A stretch of 64,000 bases of DNA from JABMOV01 sp964344305 (GCA_964344305.1 CAYFMT010000013.1:9452-73451); one strand, 5' to 3'. Shown: positions 36,768 to 45,769, numbered from the stretch's first letter. Made by a program: numbers and translations. The notes: generated from the letters alone by a model not told the origin.

Positions 36768-37891
36768 GAGATCTTTATGAAATTCTAGGAGTCTCCCGAG
36801 ATGCTTCCAAGGATGAAATAAAAAAATCCTACCGGAAGATTGCCATGAAATACCACCCGGACCGAAATCCTGGGGATGCTGAAGCTGAGAAGCAATTCAA
36901 GGAAGCGGCAGAGGCATATTCCATACTCAACGATGAACAGAAACGATCACAATATGACCAGTTTGGTCATGCTGGAGTGGGAATGGGTGATCAGTCCGCA
37001 GGCTTCGGTGGTGGAGGCATTCACATGTCCATGGAAGATATCTTCAGGCAATTTGGTGATATCTTTGGAGGAAGAAGCCCATTTGATGATATTTTTGGTG
37101 GAGGAGGAAGAAGCGGAGGTGGTTTTTCCCGGAAAGCGAAAGATCTTCGCTTAACGCTTGACCTGGATCCCATCGATATCCTGAATGGTATTGAAAAAAA
37201 AGTCAATATAAAGCGATTCGAGTCCTGTGATACCTGTAGTGGAAGTGGAGCTCGACCCGGTAGCACACCATCCCGTTGTCAACATTGCGGTGGTAGCGGA
37301 CAGGTACGACAGATATCAAGAACATTTTTTGGTCAATCCGTGGTGGTTACCGATTGCCCAATCTGTAATGGTGAGGGAGAGGTCATAGAATCTCCATGTA
37401 ATGATTGTGCCGGCAAAGGCATTCAACGAAAACAGGTTTCCATTAAGATTTCCGTTCCAAAAGGTGTGGCTTCTGGTAACTACATGACACTTGAAGGACA
37501 GGGAAACAAAGGGGGAAAGGGTGTCTATCCCGGGGATCTGGTTGTGTATTTCCAGGAAAAAGACCATCCATTTTTTGTGCGTGATGACCAGGACATACAT
37601 CTAACAGTTCATTTATCTTATATGGAATGTGTTCTGGGGACAACAATTGAGGTCCCAACCATCGAAGGGAAAGCAAGTTTAAAAATTCCTGCTGGAATTC
37701 AATCAGGGCAGAGATTGAGGATGCGAGGTAAGGGGTATCCGCGTTTACGGTCGTCCAGTCGCGGGGATCAATACGTCAAAGTGCAAATAGAAACACCCAA
37801 GTCACTATCACGGAAAGAGAAAGATCTAATCCGAGAATTATCAGCGCTTCAAAGCAGGAAGGAAATTGAGTTTACAAAAGGTAGTTTATAA
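36764..37891 (+). CDS. dnaJ: Chaperone protein DnaJ
   Basis: 375 residues from a GTG start. J domain (1-70) with YHPDRNPGD containing the HPD triad, then the Gly/Phe-rich linker (FGGGGIHMSMEDIFRQF), four zinc-binding repeats (CDTCSGSG, CQHCGGSG, CPICNGEG, CNDCAGKG), and the C-terminal substrate domains. All key residues are present, so it is a type I DnaJ. It stimulates DnaK ATPase and delivers clients. dnaK itself is not in the cluster or in this window. Confidence 0.97.
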   Translation: MRDLYEILGVSRDASKDEIKKSYRKIAMKYHPDRNPGDAEAEKQFKEAAEAYSILNDEQKRSQYDQFGHAGVGMGDQSAGFGGGGIHMSMEDIFRQFGDIFGGRSPFDDIFGGGGRSGGGFSRKAKDLRLTLDLDPIDILNGIEKKVNIKRFESCDTCSGSGARPGSTPSRCQHCGGSGQVRQISRTFFGQSVVVTDCPICNGEGEVIESPCNDCAGKGIQRKQVSIKISVPKGVASGNYMTLEGQGNKGGKGVYPGDLVVYFQEKDHPFFVRDDQDIHLTVHLSYMECVLGTTIEVPTIEGKASLKIPAGIQSGQRLRMRGKGYPRLRSSSRGDQYVKVQIETPKSLSRKEKDLIRELSALQSRKEIEFTKGSL

Positions 37892-38278
37892 ATGATATTT
37901 ACAGATAAAGAGCGGACTGTCATAATGTTTCTTGCAGGTACCGCAATTATTGGTCTATTTACAGGTGTTATTAAGAAGACATATTTCAAGGAACCACTCA
38001 TTGAAATGGTGACGCCAAAAGAATTGACCGTTCCCAATCCCGATACAGAAATTGATTCAGAAAACCCTGCCACATTTTCGACAGTTATCGTTAATATTAA
38101 CATTGCGAATAAAGATGAATTGACAAGGCTGCCAGGTGTAGGACCTGTTACTGCAGAAAGGATTCTACGTTATCGTGAAGATTTTGGCCAGTTTCAGTCT
38201 ATTTCAGATTTGCAAAAAGTGAAGGGAATTGGTCCCAAAACATTTGAAAAATTAAAAACGCACATTGCAATTAATTAG
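37892..38278 (+). CDS. ComEA-like membrane-anchored helix-hairpin-helix protein
   Basis: 128 residues starting directly after the dnaJ stop. One membrane segment (TVIMFLAGTAIIGLFTGVI, about 11-29), a short linker, then a double HhH motif: NIANKDELTRLPGVGPVTAERILRYRE and SISDLQKVKGIGPKTFEKLK. ComEA binds DNA in the periplasm during natural transformation; many bacteria have HhH proteins of this size with looser links to competence. The next two genes look like parts of a pilus or secretion machine, and DprA is encoded at 44292, so a DNA-uptake role is plausible. Confidence 0.82.
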   Translation: MIFTDKERTVIMFLAGTAIIGLFTGVIKKTYFKEPLIEMVTPKELTVPNPDTEIDSENPATFSTVIVNINIANKDELTRLPGVGPVTAERILRYREDFGQFQSISDLQKVKGIGPKTFEKLKTHIAIN

Positions 38279-38287
38279 GATGTCGTA

Positions 38288-39046
38288 ATGGAAGATAAAA
38301 AGAGACAGAGAGTTTCGGACTTGCTCGAATTTGTCATTGTACTTGCACTGATATTTCTATTCATTGTACTTACAGTCCCAACTGCAATCTGGGAAGAGGA
38401 ATCTCAAGCTGAGAAAGAAGCCAGATTCAGGATGAGTACACTCAGCAGCATTCAAACATTTTATCGACAATTGACTGAACAATACAGCGATGATGGGTTT
38501 TGGGCCATGAATGTGGTAAATGCGGTTCGGGATTCGGTGGTTGCAGATTCAACATTTTTTGGCAATCAGACTGTTCACCTGTTTAATAAGGACCTCATGG
38601 TTGATATCCCTGAGAATTTCAATGTAGAAGTAGATACAACATTTGGATTTCAAAGATCAAGGCGAGATACCATCCTTGATACAACGGTTGCATACCTGAA
38701 ATACGCTAAAACGGATGATGGTGAAATTGATCGTTCCAGAATGGATACGTCCTATATACCAATTGGATCACTATCCAGTGTTCAGGATTCACTTTTTGTT
38801 AGAACTATTTCACAGGAGCCTGTAGAACGTGTTGAATTACAGACGTACTATGACAGTTACGCTCCGGATTCCAGTTTTTTCTATTGCCCGGTATCGAACC
38901 GGCCATTTGATACAATGCTGGAATCTGAAAGCTACCGGGTTTCAAGTCCGATAAAAGAAATTATTAAGGAACCGCGGTATTTTATCTTTTCATTCCGTGC
39001 AGGAAATCATGGGTTTGTAGAAGACGGCACACCCAGCTGGGATTAA
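38288..39046 (+). CDS. Single-pass membrane protein, possibly pseudopilin-related
   Basis: 252 residues. The N-terminal hydrophobic helix (SDLLEFVIVLALIFLFIVLTVPTAIW) is preceded by a short charged head and followed by an amphipathic helix with MSTLSSIQTFYRQLTEQYSDDGFWAM. That order resembles type II secretion or type IV pilin proteins (helix, then query-like Q-T-F-Y-x-x-Y segment), but there is no prepilin peptidase Gly-Phe-Thr motif. The rest is Asp/Ser-rich and beta-like, with one Cys. Family not recognised. It sits between the ComEA-like gene and the GspL/PilM-like gene. Confidence 0.6.
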   Translation: MEDKKRQRVSDLLEFVIVLALIFLFIVLTVPTAIWEEESQAEKEARFRMSTLSSIQTFYRQLTEQYSDDGFWAMNVVNAVRDSVVADSTFFGNQTVHLFNKDLMVDIPENFNVEVDTTFGFQRSRRDTILDTTVAYLKYAKTDDGEIDRSRMDTSYIPIGSLSSVQDSLFVRTISQEPVERVELQTYYDSYAPDSSFFYCPVSNRPFDTMLESESYRVSSPIKEIIKEPRYFIFSFRAGNHGFVEDGTPSWD

Positions 39047-39061
39047 CGTCAGTATCGATTC

Positions 39062-40687
39062 GTGATTACATTTATATTATCTGATGATCATTTATGCGGG
39101 TGTAAATGGTCTAAAAATCACGAATCAATCCAGATTCAAAACGTATCTACCGTTTCATTTAAACACCCCATCACTCATCTACTCCATGATGAGAAAAAAC
39201 TAACGAACCAGATTTCCATAGCCTTTCAAACATTTGCTCAGGACATTGATTTATCCGGAGATGAAATCACTGTTCTCATGGATCAGCATATTTCCAACGA
39301 TGAAGTCCTCCAGGTGGATGAAGGACTACCGCACCATATCCCCAATCAGTATATAGAATGGCACAAAGACGTTGCTCTGTGTGATGTTAGTGATGCATAT
39401 GGTCACTTTGTTTCGGGGGAATACCAACACTTGAATGAATATCAGGTGACCTATTTCCCATCCCTGTTACCGGATATTGTAAAGCTGTCTCTTCGGGAAA
39501 TGGGAGGATACCCATATCTGATGGCATCAGTATCCCAGAAACTGATGAATGGCTGGGGTTTGGAAAATGTCATGGCAGTTCATGATACGATTCATGGTTA
39601 TGATGTGATAGGAAAAACCACATCAGGAACCTTCTATACAACTATTAAATTCCTGCGCGGGGCTCCAAAATTTTCTGATTGGTCAGGCAGTACTCAGATA
39701 CGTGATGAATTGTTCACGGACCAACTATCACAGGAAACTATACATGTCAAATTCCTTGGCAATATGACTGATAACCAAAAAGCCCACTGGTTCGAGCATC
39801 CCTATTTTGTTGAGCATAATCCATCTTTTGAAATTGAATGGTCAGAAGAGTGCAATTCAGAATCACTCAACGGCGATGATAAGCTGATGTTAGAAGAAAT
39901 CCTGTTGGCAGATGATGATGGTTCAATCACAAACCTGTTTGATGTGTCACAGCGTAGTGAACCATCGATTGAGGAAGAATTTATTGTTCGGAAGAAGACA
40001 GAACCATCTGTTGAAAAACCTGTTGATAAAAGGAAGAGTCCGAATGGGATTATCACATTCATTTATGTGATATTGGGAATGTACTATATTTTTCTGAACA
40101 GTGACTACATTGTATCATTTGCAGAACACTATATCAATCCAGATCAAGTAATCACAACGACTGAAATAACTGTACCATCAAAGATAGAAATACTCTATGA
40201 GCTATCAAGGCAGCACAATTCATTCTTAAGCAAGCAACTCAATTTTGATCAATCTTTCATAAAGACCATGGTGGTTTCTGGTAGCGATGTTCATATCAAA
40301 TGGAAGTCTATCCCGGATGATCTTCAATTACGTTTTGATTCGCAAATAGACATTGAGCAGGAATCTGACAACTTATCAATTAGGCTTGAAGAATCAATGT
40401 CTTCCACGGATTGGACTCATCAGAAGCCCATGCAGTCATGGATTCAGTTTACGTACAAAAAATTTCCCAATTTGGAAAGTCATATATTCAACCCCATTCC
40501 ATTCGAATACGTTTCCTATTACCCGGTTACGGTAAAGCTATCAAATTCTGATGAAATATTTGGGTTCGTGAGATGGTTGAAAAATGGTCCAGATAATGTC
40601 ATGCTTCGAAAATCTGTTATAACCAATGAAGATGAGCAGGTGACGGCTTTGTTTTATATATCTGTTTTTGATATCCTGGGCGAATGA
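39062..40687 (+). CDS. Large bitopic protein with GspL/PilM-PilN-like layout
   Basis: 541 residues from a GTG start. Residues 1-325 are soluble and presumably cytoplasmic, with strand-turn patterns resembling the actin-like fold of PilM/GspL (MITFILSDDHLCGCKW, then a late GYDVIGKTTSGTFYTTIKFLRG). One membrane helix follows (about 328-346, IITFIYVILGMYYIFL), then about 190 periplasmic residues with a possible ferredoxin-like fold. That is the arrangement of GspL or a PilM-PilN fusion, but no single diagnostic motif proves it. It overlaps rsmD by 4 bases. Confidence 0.5.
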   Translation: MITFILSDDHLCGCKWSKNHESIQIQNVSTVSFKHPITHLLHDEKKLTNQISIAFQTFAQDIDLSGDEITVLMDQHISNDEVLQVDEGLPHHIPNQYIEWHKDVALCDVSDAYGHFVSGEYQHLNEYQVTYFPSLLPDIVKLSLREMGGYPYLMASVSQKLMNGWGLENVMAVHDTIHGYDVIGKTTSGTFYTTIKFLRGAPKFSDWSGSTQIRDELFTDQLSQETIHVKFLGNMTDNQKAHWFEHPYFVEHNPSFEIEWSEECNSESLNGDDKLMLEEILLADDDGSITNLFDVSQRSEPSIEEEFIVRKKTEPSVEKPVDKRKSPNGIITFIYVILGMYYIFLNSDYIVSFAEHYINPDQVITTTEITVPSKIEILYELSRQHNSFLSKQLNFDQSFIKTMVVSGSDVHIKWKSIPDDLQLRFDSQIDIEQESDNLSIRLEESMSSTDWTHQKPMQSWIQFTYKKFPNLESHIFNPIPFEYVSYYPVTVKLSNSDEIFGFVRWLKNGPDNVMLRKSVITNEDEQVTALFYISVFDILGE

Positions 40688-41208
40688 GAATTCTTTCCGG
40701 TAACTATAAAGGCCGGAAGATATATACAGCTTCCAACGTGCCATACAGACCCACCCAGTCCAGAATAAGGAAAAGTGTATTTGATATTCTGGGTAACCTA
40801 GAAGGGAAGTCATTCCTGGATCTTTATGCCGGTAGCGGAATCATGGGATTCGAAGCTGCCAGCCGTGGTGCTGTACAAATAGATTTTGTTGATATCCATT
40901 CTCGTGTATGTCAATTGCTAAAGAGGAATATCCAACTTTTTGAAGAATCACATTTCAATGTCACTAGAAAAGATGCCTTAACTTATCTTTCACATCAACC
41001 ACAATATGATATCATTTTTTCAGATCCACCCTATACCTATCTTGAAGACACCATCTTTCGAGATCAACTGGTACAAATGTCTCAGAACGCTCTAAAACCA
41101 AATGGAACTTATGTATTGGAGGTGGGAAAAGATTTATCCCAATTTCCAGCTCATCGTAGAAAGGATTTTGGTGATACAACCTGTTTATTCTGGAGGAAAT
41201 CTGAATGA
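40684..41208 (+). CDS. rsmD: 16S rRNA (guanine(966)-N(2))-methyltransferase RsmD
   Basis: 174 residues with the RsmD start MRILSGNYKGRKI and RPTQSRIRKSVFDIL, SAM-binding FLDLYAGSGIMGFEAASRGA, and catalytic DPPY in IIFSDPPYTY. It methylates G966 in 16S rRNA. The rsmD-coaD order is widespread in bacteria and is kept here with a 4-base overlap. Confidence 0.95.
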   Translation: MRILSGNYKGRKIYTASNVPYRPTQSRIRKSVFDILGNLEGKSFLDLYAGSGIMGFEAASRGAVQIDFVDIHSRVCQLLKRNIQLFEESHFNVTRKDALTYLSHQPQYDIIFSDPPYTYLEDTIFRDQLVQMSQNALKPNGTYVLEVGKDLSQFPAHRRKDFGDTTCLFWRKSE

Positions 41209-41684
41209 AAAAAGTGATTTACCCCGGTACATTTGATCCCATTCACAACGGCCATATTGATATTGCCAACCGAGCATCACATCTATTTGATGAATTGATT
41301 TTCCTGGTGGCCGAAAATCCTCAAAAATCTACTTTTTTTTCTGCTGAAGAACGCAAGGAAATGATTCAGGTCTCTACCAAGCATTTGGAGAATGTAATGG
41401 TTATGTCTACACCGGATCTGGTAGTGAATATTGCAAGGGAAGAAAAAGCTATCGCACTCATCAGGGGGTTAAGACATGTGAGTGACTTTGAATTTGAATT
41501 TCAGATGGCCATGATGAACTATCACCTTAATCCCGATGTCACAACCATATTAATGATGCCTGATGAAAAATACATCCACCTCAATTCAACTGTTGTAAAA
41601 AATGTATCAAAGTTGAAAGGGGATATATCAAAATTTGTCCCGGATATCGTCCAACACTACTTAACGTTAAAATATCACTCTTAG
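41205..41684 (+). CDS. coaD: Phosphopantetheine adenylyltransferase
   Basis: 159 residues with YPGTFDPIHNGHIDIANRAS (nucleotidyltransferase TxGH-type motif), ALIRGLRHVSDFEFEFQMAMMN, and LNSTVVKNVSKLKGDISKFVP at the C-terminus. It makes dephospho-CoA, the penultimate step of coenzyme A synthesis. The family usually has ISSTxVKE; here it is LNSTVVKN. ATGA overlap with rsmD. Confidence 0.95.
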   Translation: MKKVIYPGTFDPIHNGHIDIANRASHLFDELIFLVAENPQKSTFFSAEERKEMIQVSTKHLENVMVMSTPDLVVNIAREEKAIALIRGLRHVSDFEFEFQMAMMNYHLNPDVTTILMMPDEKYIHLNSTVVKNVSKLKGDISKFVPDIVQHYLTLKYHS

Positions 41685-41693
41685 ACGTTTTAA

Positions 41694-41727
41694 ATTCTCC
41701 GTCCATTTTCAGCGAATTTCGGAGAAT
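41694..41727 (+). promoter_or_regulatory. Inverted repeat enclosing the ribosome-binding site of the zinc-ribbon gene
   Basis: ATTCTCCG (41694-41701) and CGGAGAAT (41720-41727) are perfect 8-bp complements with an 18-base loop, ending two bases before the ATG at 41730. The right arm contains the GGAG that would serve as Shine-Dalgarno, so pairing would hide it. It could be a translational switch or a protein-binding palindrome. It also follows the coaD stop by 9 bases, but lacks a T-tract for termination. Confidence 0.5.
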
Positions 41728-41729
41728 AT

Positions 41730-41990
41730 ATGCCAACATATGATTACCTGTGTAATCACTGTGGATATGAATTTGAGGTATTTCAAGCGATGTCGGACAA
41801 TCCATTGGATTCCTGTCCTCAATGCAGTGGACATGTACGGCGCTTGGTGAGCGGGGGATCAGGATTGATATTTAAAGGATCTGGCTTCTATTTAACTGAT
41901 TACAAGAATAAAACGTCTACCCCATCTTCAGAAAAAGGTAAAAAGAAATCAACGGACAAAAAATCTGAGAAAAGTTCAAAGGAAAACTAA
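41730..41990 (+). CDS. FmdB-type zinc-ribbon protein
   Basis: 86 residues. The first 45 form an FmdB/CxxC_CxxC_SSSS regulatory zinc ribbon: MPTYDYLCNHCGYEFE with C8 and C11, then SCPQCSGHVRRLVSGG with C29 and C32, then FKGSGFYLTDY. The C-terminal 30 residues are Lys/Ser-rich and low complexity. Function is not established for the family. Translation may be governed by the hairpin just upstream. It overlaps icd by one base (TAATG). Confidence 0.88.
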   Translation: MPTYDYLCNHCGYEFEVFQAMSDNPLDSCPQCSGHVRRLVSGGSGLIFKGSGFYLTDYKNKTSTPSSEKGKKKSTDKKSEKSSKEN

Positions 41991-43285
41991 TGTCAGCATA
42001 CACAACGGTTACCATACCATCCAATGGTGAAAAGATTCAATCACAAAACGGAAAATTACAGGTTCCAAATAATCCAATTATCCCATTTATCGAAGGGGAT
42101 GGTATCGGGCCGGATATTTGGAATTCATCGGTGCGTGTATTTGATGCAGCAGTGGAAAAAGCTTATAATGGTGAAAGACAGGTTGCATGGATGGAGGTCC
42201 TTGCCGGAGAAAAAGCACTGGATAGGACTGGGAGTTGGCTTCCGGAAGAAACTCTAGATATCATTCGCGAGTACCTTATCGCCATTAAAGGACCATTAAC
42301 CACGCCGGTTGGAGGCGGTATTCGATCCTTGAATGTAGCCCTGCGTCAAAAACTTGATCTATATGCCTGTGTTCGACCTGTAAGATGGTTTCAAGGGGTT
42401 CCATCACCGGTGAAGAATCCCGGCCTTGTGGACATGGTAATATTTCGTGAAAATACAGAAGATATTTATGCCGGTATTGAATGGATGAATGGCACAGATG
42501 AAGTGGAAAAAGTAAAGAAATTCCTGATGGATGAAATGGGTGTGGCAAAGATACGATTTCCTGATACAGCATCCCTGGGTGTTAAACCCGTTTCTGTAGA
42601 GGGAACAGAACGTCTAGTACGTTCGGCCATCGAGTTTGCACTTTCACATAACCGAAAATCTGTTACGCTGGTGCACAAAGGCAACATCATGAAATTCACG
42701 GAAGGAGCCTTCAAATCCTGGGGATATGAACTCGCGGAGCGTGAATATGGAGATCGGGTATTTACCTGGGCACAATATGACCGGATAAAGGAAGAGCAGG
42801 GAAGTGATGCTGCAAACAAAGCACAGGATGAGGCACTTTCATCAGGGAAACTTTTAATCAAAGATGTCATAGCCGATGCATTTCTACAACAGATTTTATT
42901 GCGACCTGCAGAATATGATGTCATAGCCACTCTCAACCTGAATGGAGATTATATCTCCGATGCTCTGGCAGCCATCGTTGGGGGAATTGGTATTGCTCCT
43001 GGAGCCAATATCAATTATGTATCCGGACATGCCATTTTTGAAGCAACACATGGCACAGCACCTAAATATGCTGGTCAGGACAAGGTGAATCCAAGTTCAG
43101 TCATTCTTAGTGGTGTTATGATGCTTGAGCATCTGGGCTGGCAGGAAGCCGCTGACTTAATTGTGAAGGGGATAGAAGGCGCTATTGGGCATAAGTGTGT
43201 TACGTATGATTTTCACAGGTTGATGGAAGGTGCCGTGAAACTCAAATGTTCAGAATTTGGCACTGAAATCATATCCAACATGTAA
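41990..43285 (+). CDS. icd: Isocitrate dehydrogenase, NADP-type
   Basis: 431 residues like E. coli Icd. Motifs: FIEGDGIGPDIW, the substrate loop GGGIRSLNVALRQ with Ser113 at the same number as the E. coli phosphorylated serine, YACVRPVRWF, DMVIFRENTEDIYAGIEW, TLVHKGNIMKFTEGAF, and the C-terminal cofactor region ATHGTAPKYAGQDKVNPSS, which favours NADP. It converts isocitrate to 2-oxoglutarate and CO2 in the TCA cycle. No AceK kinase is seen here. Confidence 0.96.
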   Translation: MSAYTTVTIPSNGEKIQSQNGKLQVPNNPIIPFIEGDGIGPDIWNSSVRVFDAAVEKAYNGERQVAWMEVLAGEKALDRTGSWLPEETLDIIREYLIAIKGPLTTPVGGGIRSLNVALRQKLDLYACVRPVRWFQGVPSPVKNPGLVDMVIFRENTEDIYAGIEWMNGTDEVEKVKKFLMDEMGVAKIRFPDTASLGVKPVSVEGTERLVRSAIEFALSHNRKSVTLVHKGNIMKFTEGAFKSWGYELAEREYGDRVFTWAQYDRIKEEQGSDAANKAQDEALSSGKLLIKDVIADAFLQQILLRPAEYDVIATLNLNGDYISDALAAIVGGIGIAPGANINYVSGHAIFEATHGTAPKYAGQDKVNPSSVILSGVMMLEHLGWQEAADLIVKGIEGAIGHKCVTYDFHRLMEGAVKLKCSEFGTEIISNM

Positions 43286-43330
43286 TAGTGTTTCTCTGGA
43301 AGTTTAACTGCTTTCCGGATTCATAGAATT

Positions 43331-44317
43331 GTGTTTATAGATTATACAGAAATCACCTGTCATGCTGGTAAAGGCGGCGCTGGAATGATATCATTCCGGA
43401 GAGAGAAGTTCGTACCAAAAGGTGGTCCTAATGGTGGTGATGGTGGGAATGGAGGCCATATCATTGTGAAGGTGGATAGAAACCTGCACACACTTCACGA
43501 TATCCGATACAATCGCATTTATAAAGCCAAAAATGGTGCCCCCGGTGGTTCCAATCAAAAGACAGGGAAAGATGGAGAGAATGTGGTTATTCCTGTTCCC
43601 CCCGGAACCATTATTCGTGATAAATCCAATAACAATGTGATTGCTGATCTACTGGATCATGACAATGAAGTGGTACTCTGCCAAGGTGGGAAAGGTGGCA
43701 ACGGGAATCAGCATTATAAAACATCCACAAACCAAACACCGCGCTATGCACAACCGGGTTTACCAGGTGAATCAGGATCCTTTGAGTTTGAATTGAAAGT
43801 GCTTGCAGATGTGGGGCTTGTAGGATTCCCAAATGCTGGAAAATCGACCTTTTTAGCTGCCGTTTCTGCGGCAAAACCAAAAATAGCAGACTACCCATTT
43901 ACAACGTTAATACCGAATCTTGGCATTGTTCGTTATGCAGATTTCAAAACATTTGTCATGGCAGATATTCCTGGGTTGATTGAAGGCGCAAGCGGCGGTA
44001 AAGGACTCGGTCATACCTTTCTCAAGCATGTTGAGCGAAACCGGATTCTTGTTTTCCTTATTGACACAAATGAAGCAGAACCTGAAACCATATACAAGAC
44101 CCTGTTAGACGAATTAAAGAAGTATAATCCTGCACTTTTGGATAAACCAAGACTTGTCATTCGTTCGAAAATAGATACCTCATCAGAAGAGATTGATGCC
44201 ATATGGCAACATGCTTCATTTCCTTATAAAACCATGTCCTCTGTTACCGGTGAAGGTGTAAAGGACGTTATAATGTATATCGCAAAAATCCTTGAGACAG
44301 ACACCAAGAACAGTTGA
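43331..44317 (+). CDS. obgE: GTPase Obg
   Basis: 328 residues from a GTG start. The N-terminal Gly-rich Obg fold has CHAGKGGAGMISFRREKFVPKGGPNGG and GGKGGNGNQHY. The GTPase domain has G1 GFPNAGKST (about 165-173), switch TTLIPNLGIV, and G3 DIPGLIEGA. The C-terminal OCT domain is absent or very short, as in many phyla. Obg takes part in 50S ribosome maturation and stress control. It overlaps dprA by 26 bases. Confidence 0.94.
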   Translation: MFIDYTEITCHAGKGGAGMISFRREKFVPKGGPNGGDGGNGGHIIVKVDRNLHTLHDIRYNRIYKAKNGAPGGSNQKTGKDGENVVIPVPPGTIIRDKSNNNVIADLLDHDNEVVLCQGGKGGNGNQHYKTSTNQTPRYAQPGLPGESGSFEFELKVLADVGLVGFPNAGKSTFLAAVSAAKPKIADYPFTTLIPNLGIVRYADFKTFVMADIPGLIEGASGGKGLGHTFLKHVERNRILVFLIDTNEAEPETIYKTLLDELKKYNPALLDKPRLVIRSKIDTSSEEIDAIWQHASFPYKTMSSVTGEGVKDVIMYIAKILETDTKNS

Positions 44318-45395
44318 TATAATAAACCTGTTGAATGTCCCGGGTCTGGGACCGTACAAAGTGCGAAATCTGTTGCAGCTTTTTTCCGGTGAGAGTGAAT
44401 CCATCTGGACTGCCACAGAGTTAGAATTGTGCGGTGCGGATGGGATCAACCAGAGGATTGCCAATCAGATTCGAAACTACAGCGACAAAGAATTTAGCGA
44501 CAGGCAATTGGATATTGCCGGCAAGTCCGGTGTAAGAGCAATATCATTTTGGGACGATGATTACCCCCAACTCCTTAAAAAAATATACGATCCACCTCTG
44601 ATACTTTTTGTAAAAGGGCAGGGGTTGGAATATCGCCAGGATTGCCTGGGACTTGTGGGTAGTCGCCAGGTGACAGATTATGGCAGGAGAGTGATTAAAA
44701 AACTGGTGAAAGAACTATGTGAATCCCATGTTGTCATGGTAAGTGGACTTGCACGTGGTGTTGATACAATCGTCCATCAGGAAACCCTTAGATTCAATGG
44801 GTGTACATTAGCGGTCCTGGGCTCGGGTATGGACTGGATATATCCCGCAGAAAACAGAAAACTATACGATCAGATTGTTGAAAGCGGTGGTGCCTTAATT
44901 ACTGAATTTCCATTTGGAACCAAGCCTGATGCTGGGAATTTTCCACGCAGGAATCGCATTATCAGTGGATTATCCCATGGGATTGTTGTTATAGAAGCTG
45001 GCAACAGGTCAGGCGCTATATTAACAGCCATGAATGCCATTGACCAAAACAGGGAAGTATTTGCAGTACCAGGAAGAATGTTCGACAAACAAAGCATTGG
45101 TACAAACAGGCTTATCAGACACGGTGCAATTCCTGTAATAGATGGGAATCAAATACTGGATATGATCCAGAACAGACTATTCCACCCGGCACAGCCACGG
45201 CAGGAGTCCATTCCACTTGAATTATCCAAGCGTCAGAGAATAATCTTGTCATTTCTAAGCGGTGATCCGATCCATATCGATGATTTGGCAAACGCAACGG
45301 AAATGGATATTAGCATTTTGCTTAGCGATCTGCTGCAATTGGAAATGAATGGACTGGTTAATCAGCTGGCAGGGAAGATGTTTGTTGCCAATTAA
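44292..45395 (+). CDS. dprA: DNA-processing protein DprA (Smf)
   Basis: 367 residues from a TTG inside obg. The N-terminal HhH/SAM-like part (LLNVPGLGPYKVRNLLQLF) precedes the Rossmann-type DprA core LGLVGSRQVTDYGRR, VSGLARGVDTIVHQETL, GGALITEFPFGTKP, FPRRNRIISGLS and EAGNRSGAILTAMNA. A C-terminal winged helix (about 305-365, KRQRIILSFLSGDPIHIDDL) is present. DprA loads RecA on incoming single-stranded DNA in transformation. With the ComEA-like gene it suggests natural competence. 94 bases follow before the tRNA, with no gene. Confidence 0.94.
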   Translation: MRQTPRTVDIINLLNVPGLGPYKVRNLLQLFSGESESIWTATELELCGADGINQRIANQIRNYSDKEFSDRQLDIAGKSGVRAISFWDDDYPQLLKKIYDPPLILFVKGQGLEYRQDCLGLVGSRQVTDYGRRVIKKLVKELCESHVVMVSGLARGVDTIVHQETLRFNGCTLAVLGSGMDWIYPAENRKLYDQIVESGGALITEFPFGTKPDAGNFPRRNRIISGLSHGIVVIEAGNRSGAILTAMNAIDQNREVFAVPGRMFDKQSIGTNRLIRHGAIPVIDGNQILDMIQNRLFHPAQPRQESIPLELSKRQRIILSFLSGDPIHIDDLANATEMDISILLSDLLQLEMNGLVNQLAGKMFVAN

Positions 45396-45489
45396 ATCTT
45401 GTGGTTTAAATGGTATTGGAGTGCGATAGGACAAACTGTAATTTCGCCCGTTCTTTTTGATCTGATCAGAAATTGATCAACAAAAATAT

Positions 45490-45582
45490 GGAGAGGTGGC
45501 CGAGCTGGCTGAAGGCGCTCGCCTGCTAAGTGAGTAACTGGGGAGACCTGGTTCGAGGGTTCGAATCCCTCCCTCTCCGCCA
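45490..45582 (+). tRNA. tRNA-Ser (anticodon GCU)
   Basis: A 93-base cloverleaf with encoded CCA. Acceptor GGAGAGG (45490-45496) pairs with CCTCTCC (45572-45578), then discriminator G and CCA. The anticodon stem CTCGC/GTGAG closes the loop CTGCTAA with anticodon GCT at 45525-45527, reading AGC and AGU. A long variable arm, the mark of tRNA-Ser, lies between the anticodon and T arms; the T arm is GAGGG-TTCGAAT-CCCTC. Confidence 0.96.
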
Positions 45583-45769
45583 GTCTTCGTCCGGCTAGCC
45601 AGAGCTACGACCGGAAGGCATTACGTTCCGATAAGATTATCAGGATTTCGTGCGGATAGCCGCACATATGGTTTATAAATAATTGAGTTTAAATGTGGTA
45701 TGTTTATTGTCTAGAGGATATAGAAGAGAATTATTTGTTCAACTATTTATCTAAAACGAGGAAAATATA
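45583..45769 (+). pseudogene. Remnant of a GIY-YIG endonuclease-type element downstream of tRNA-Ser
   Basis: The 187 bases after the tRNA contain a loose inverted repeat (TCCGGCTAGC near 45589, GCTACGACCGGA ending near 45616) and a perfect hairpin GTGCGG-ATAG-CCGCAC (45650-45665). An ATG at 45693 then opens MWYVYCLEDIEENYLF. That is the start of small GIY-YIG nucleases (M-x-Y-V-Y-x-L-x-x-x-x-x-x-Y-x-Y), but the following YIG motif and the rest of the domain are missing, and the frame runs antisense into the TerB-like gene. I read it as a decayed or truncated element, not a working gene. Confidence 0.45.
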
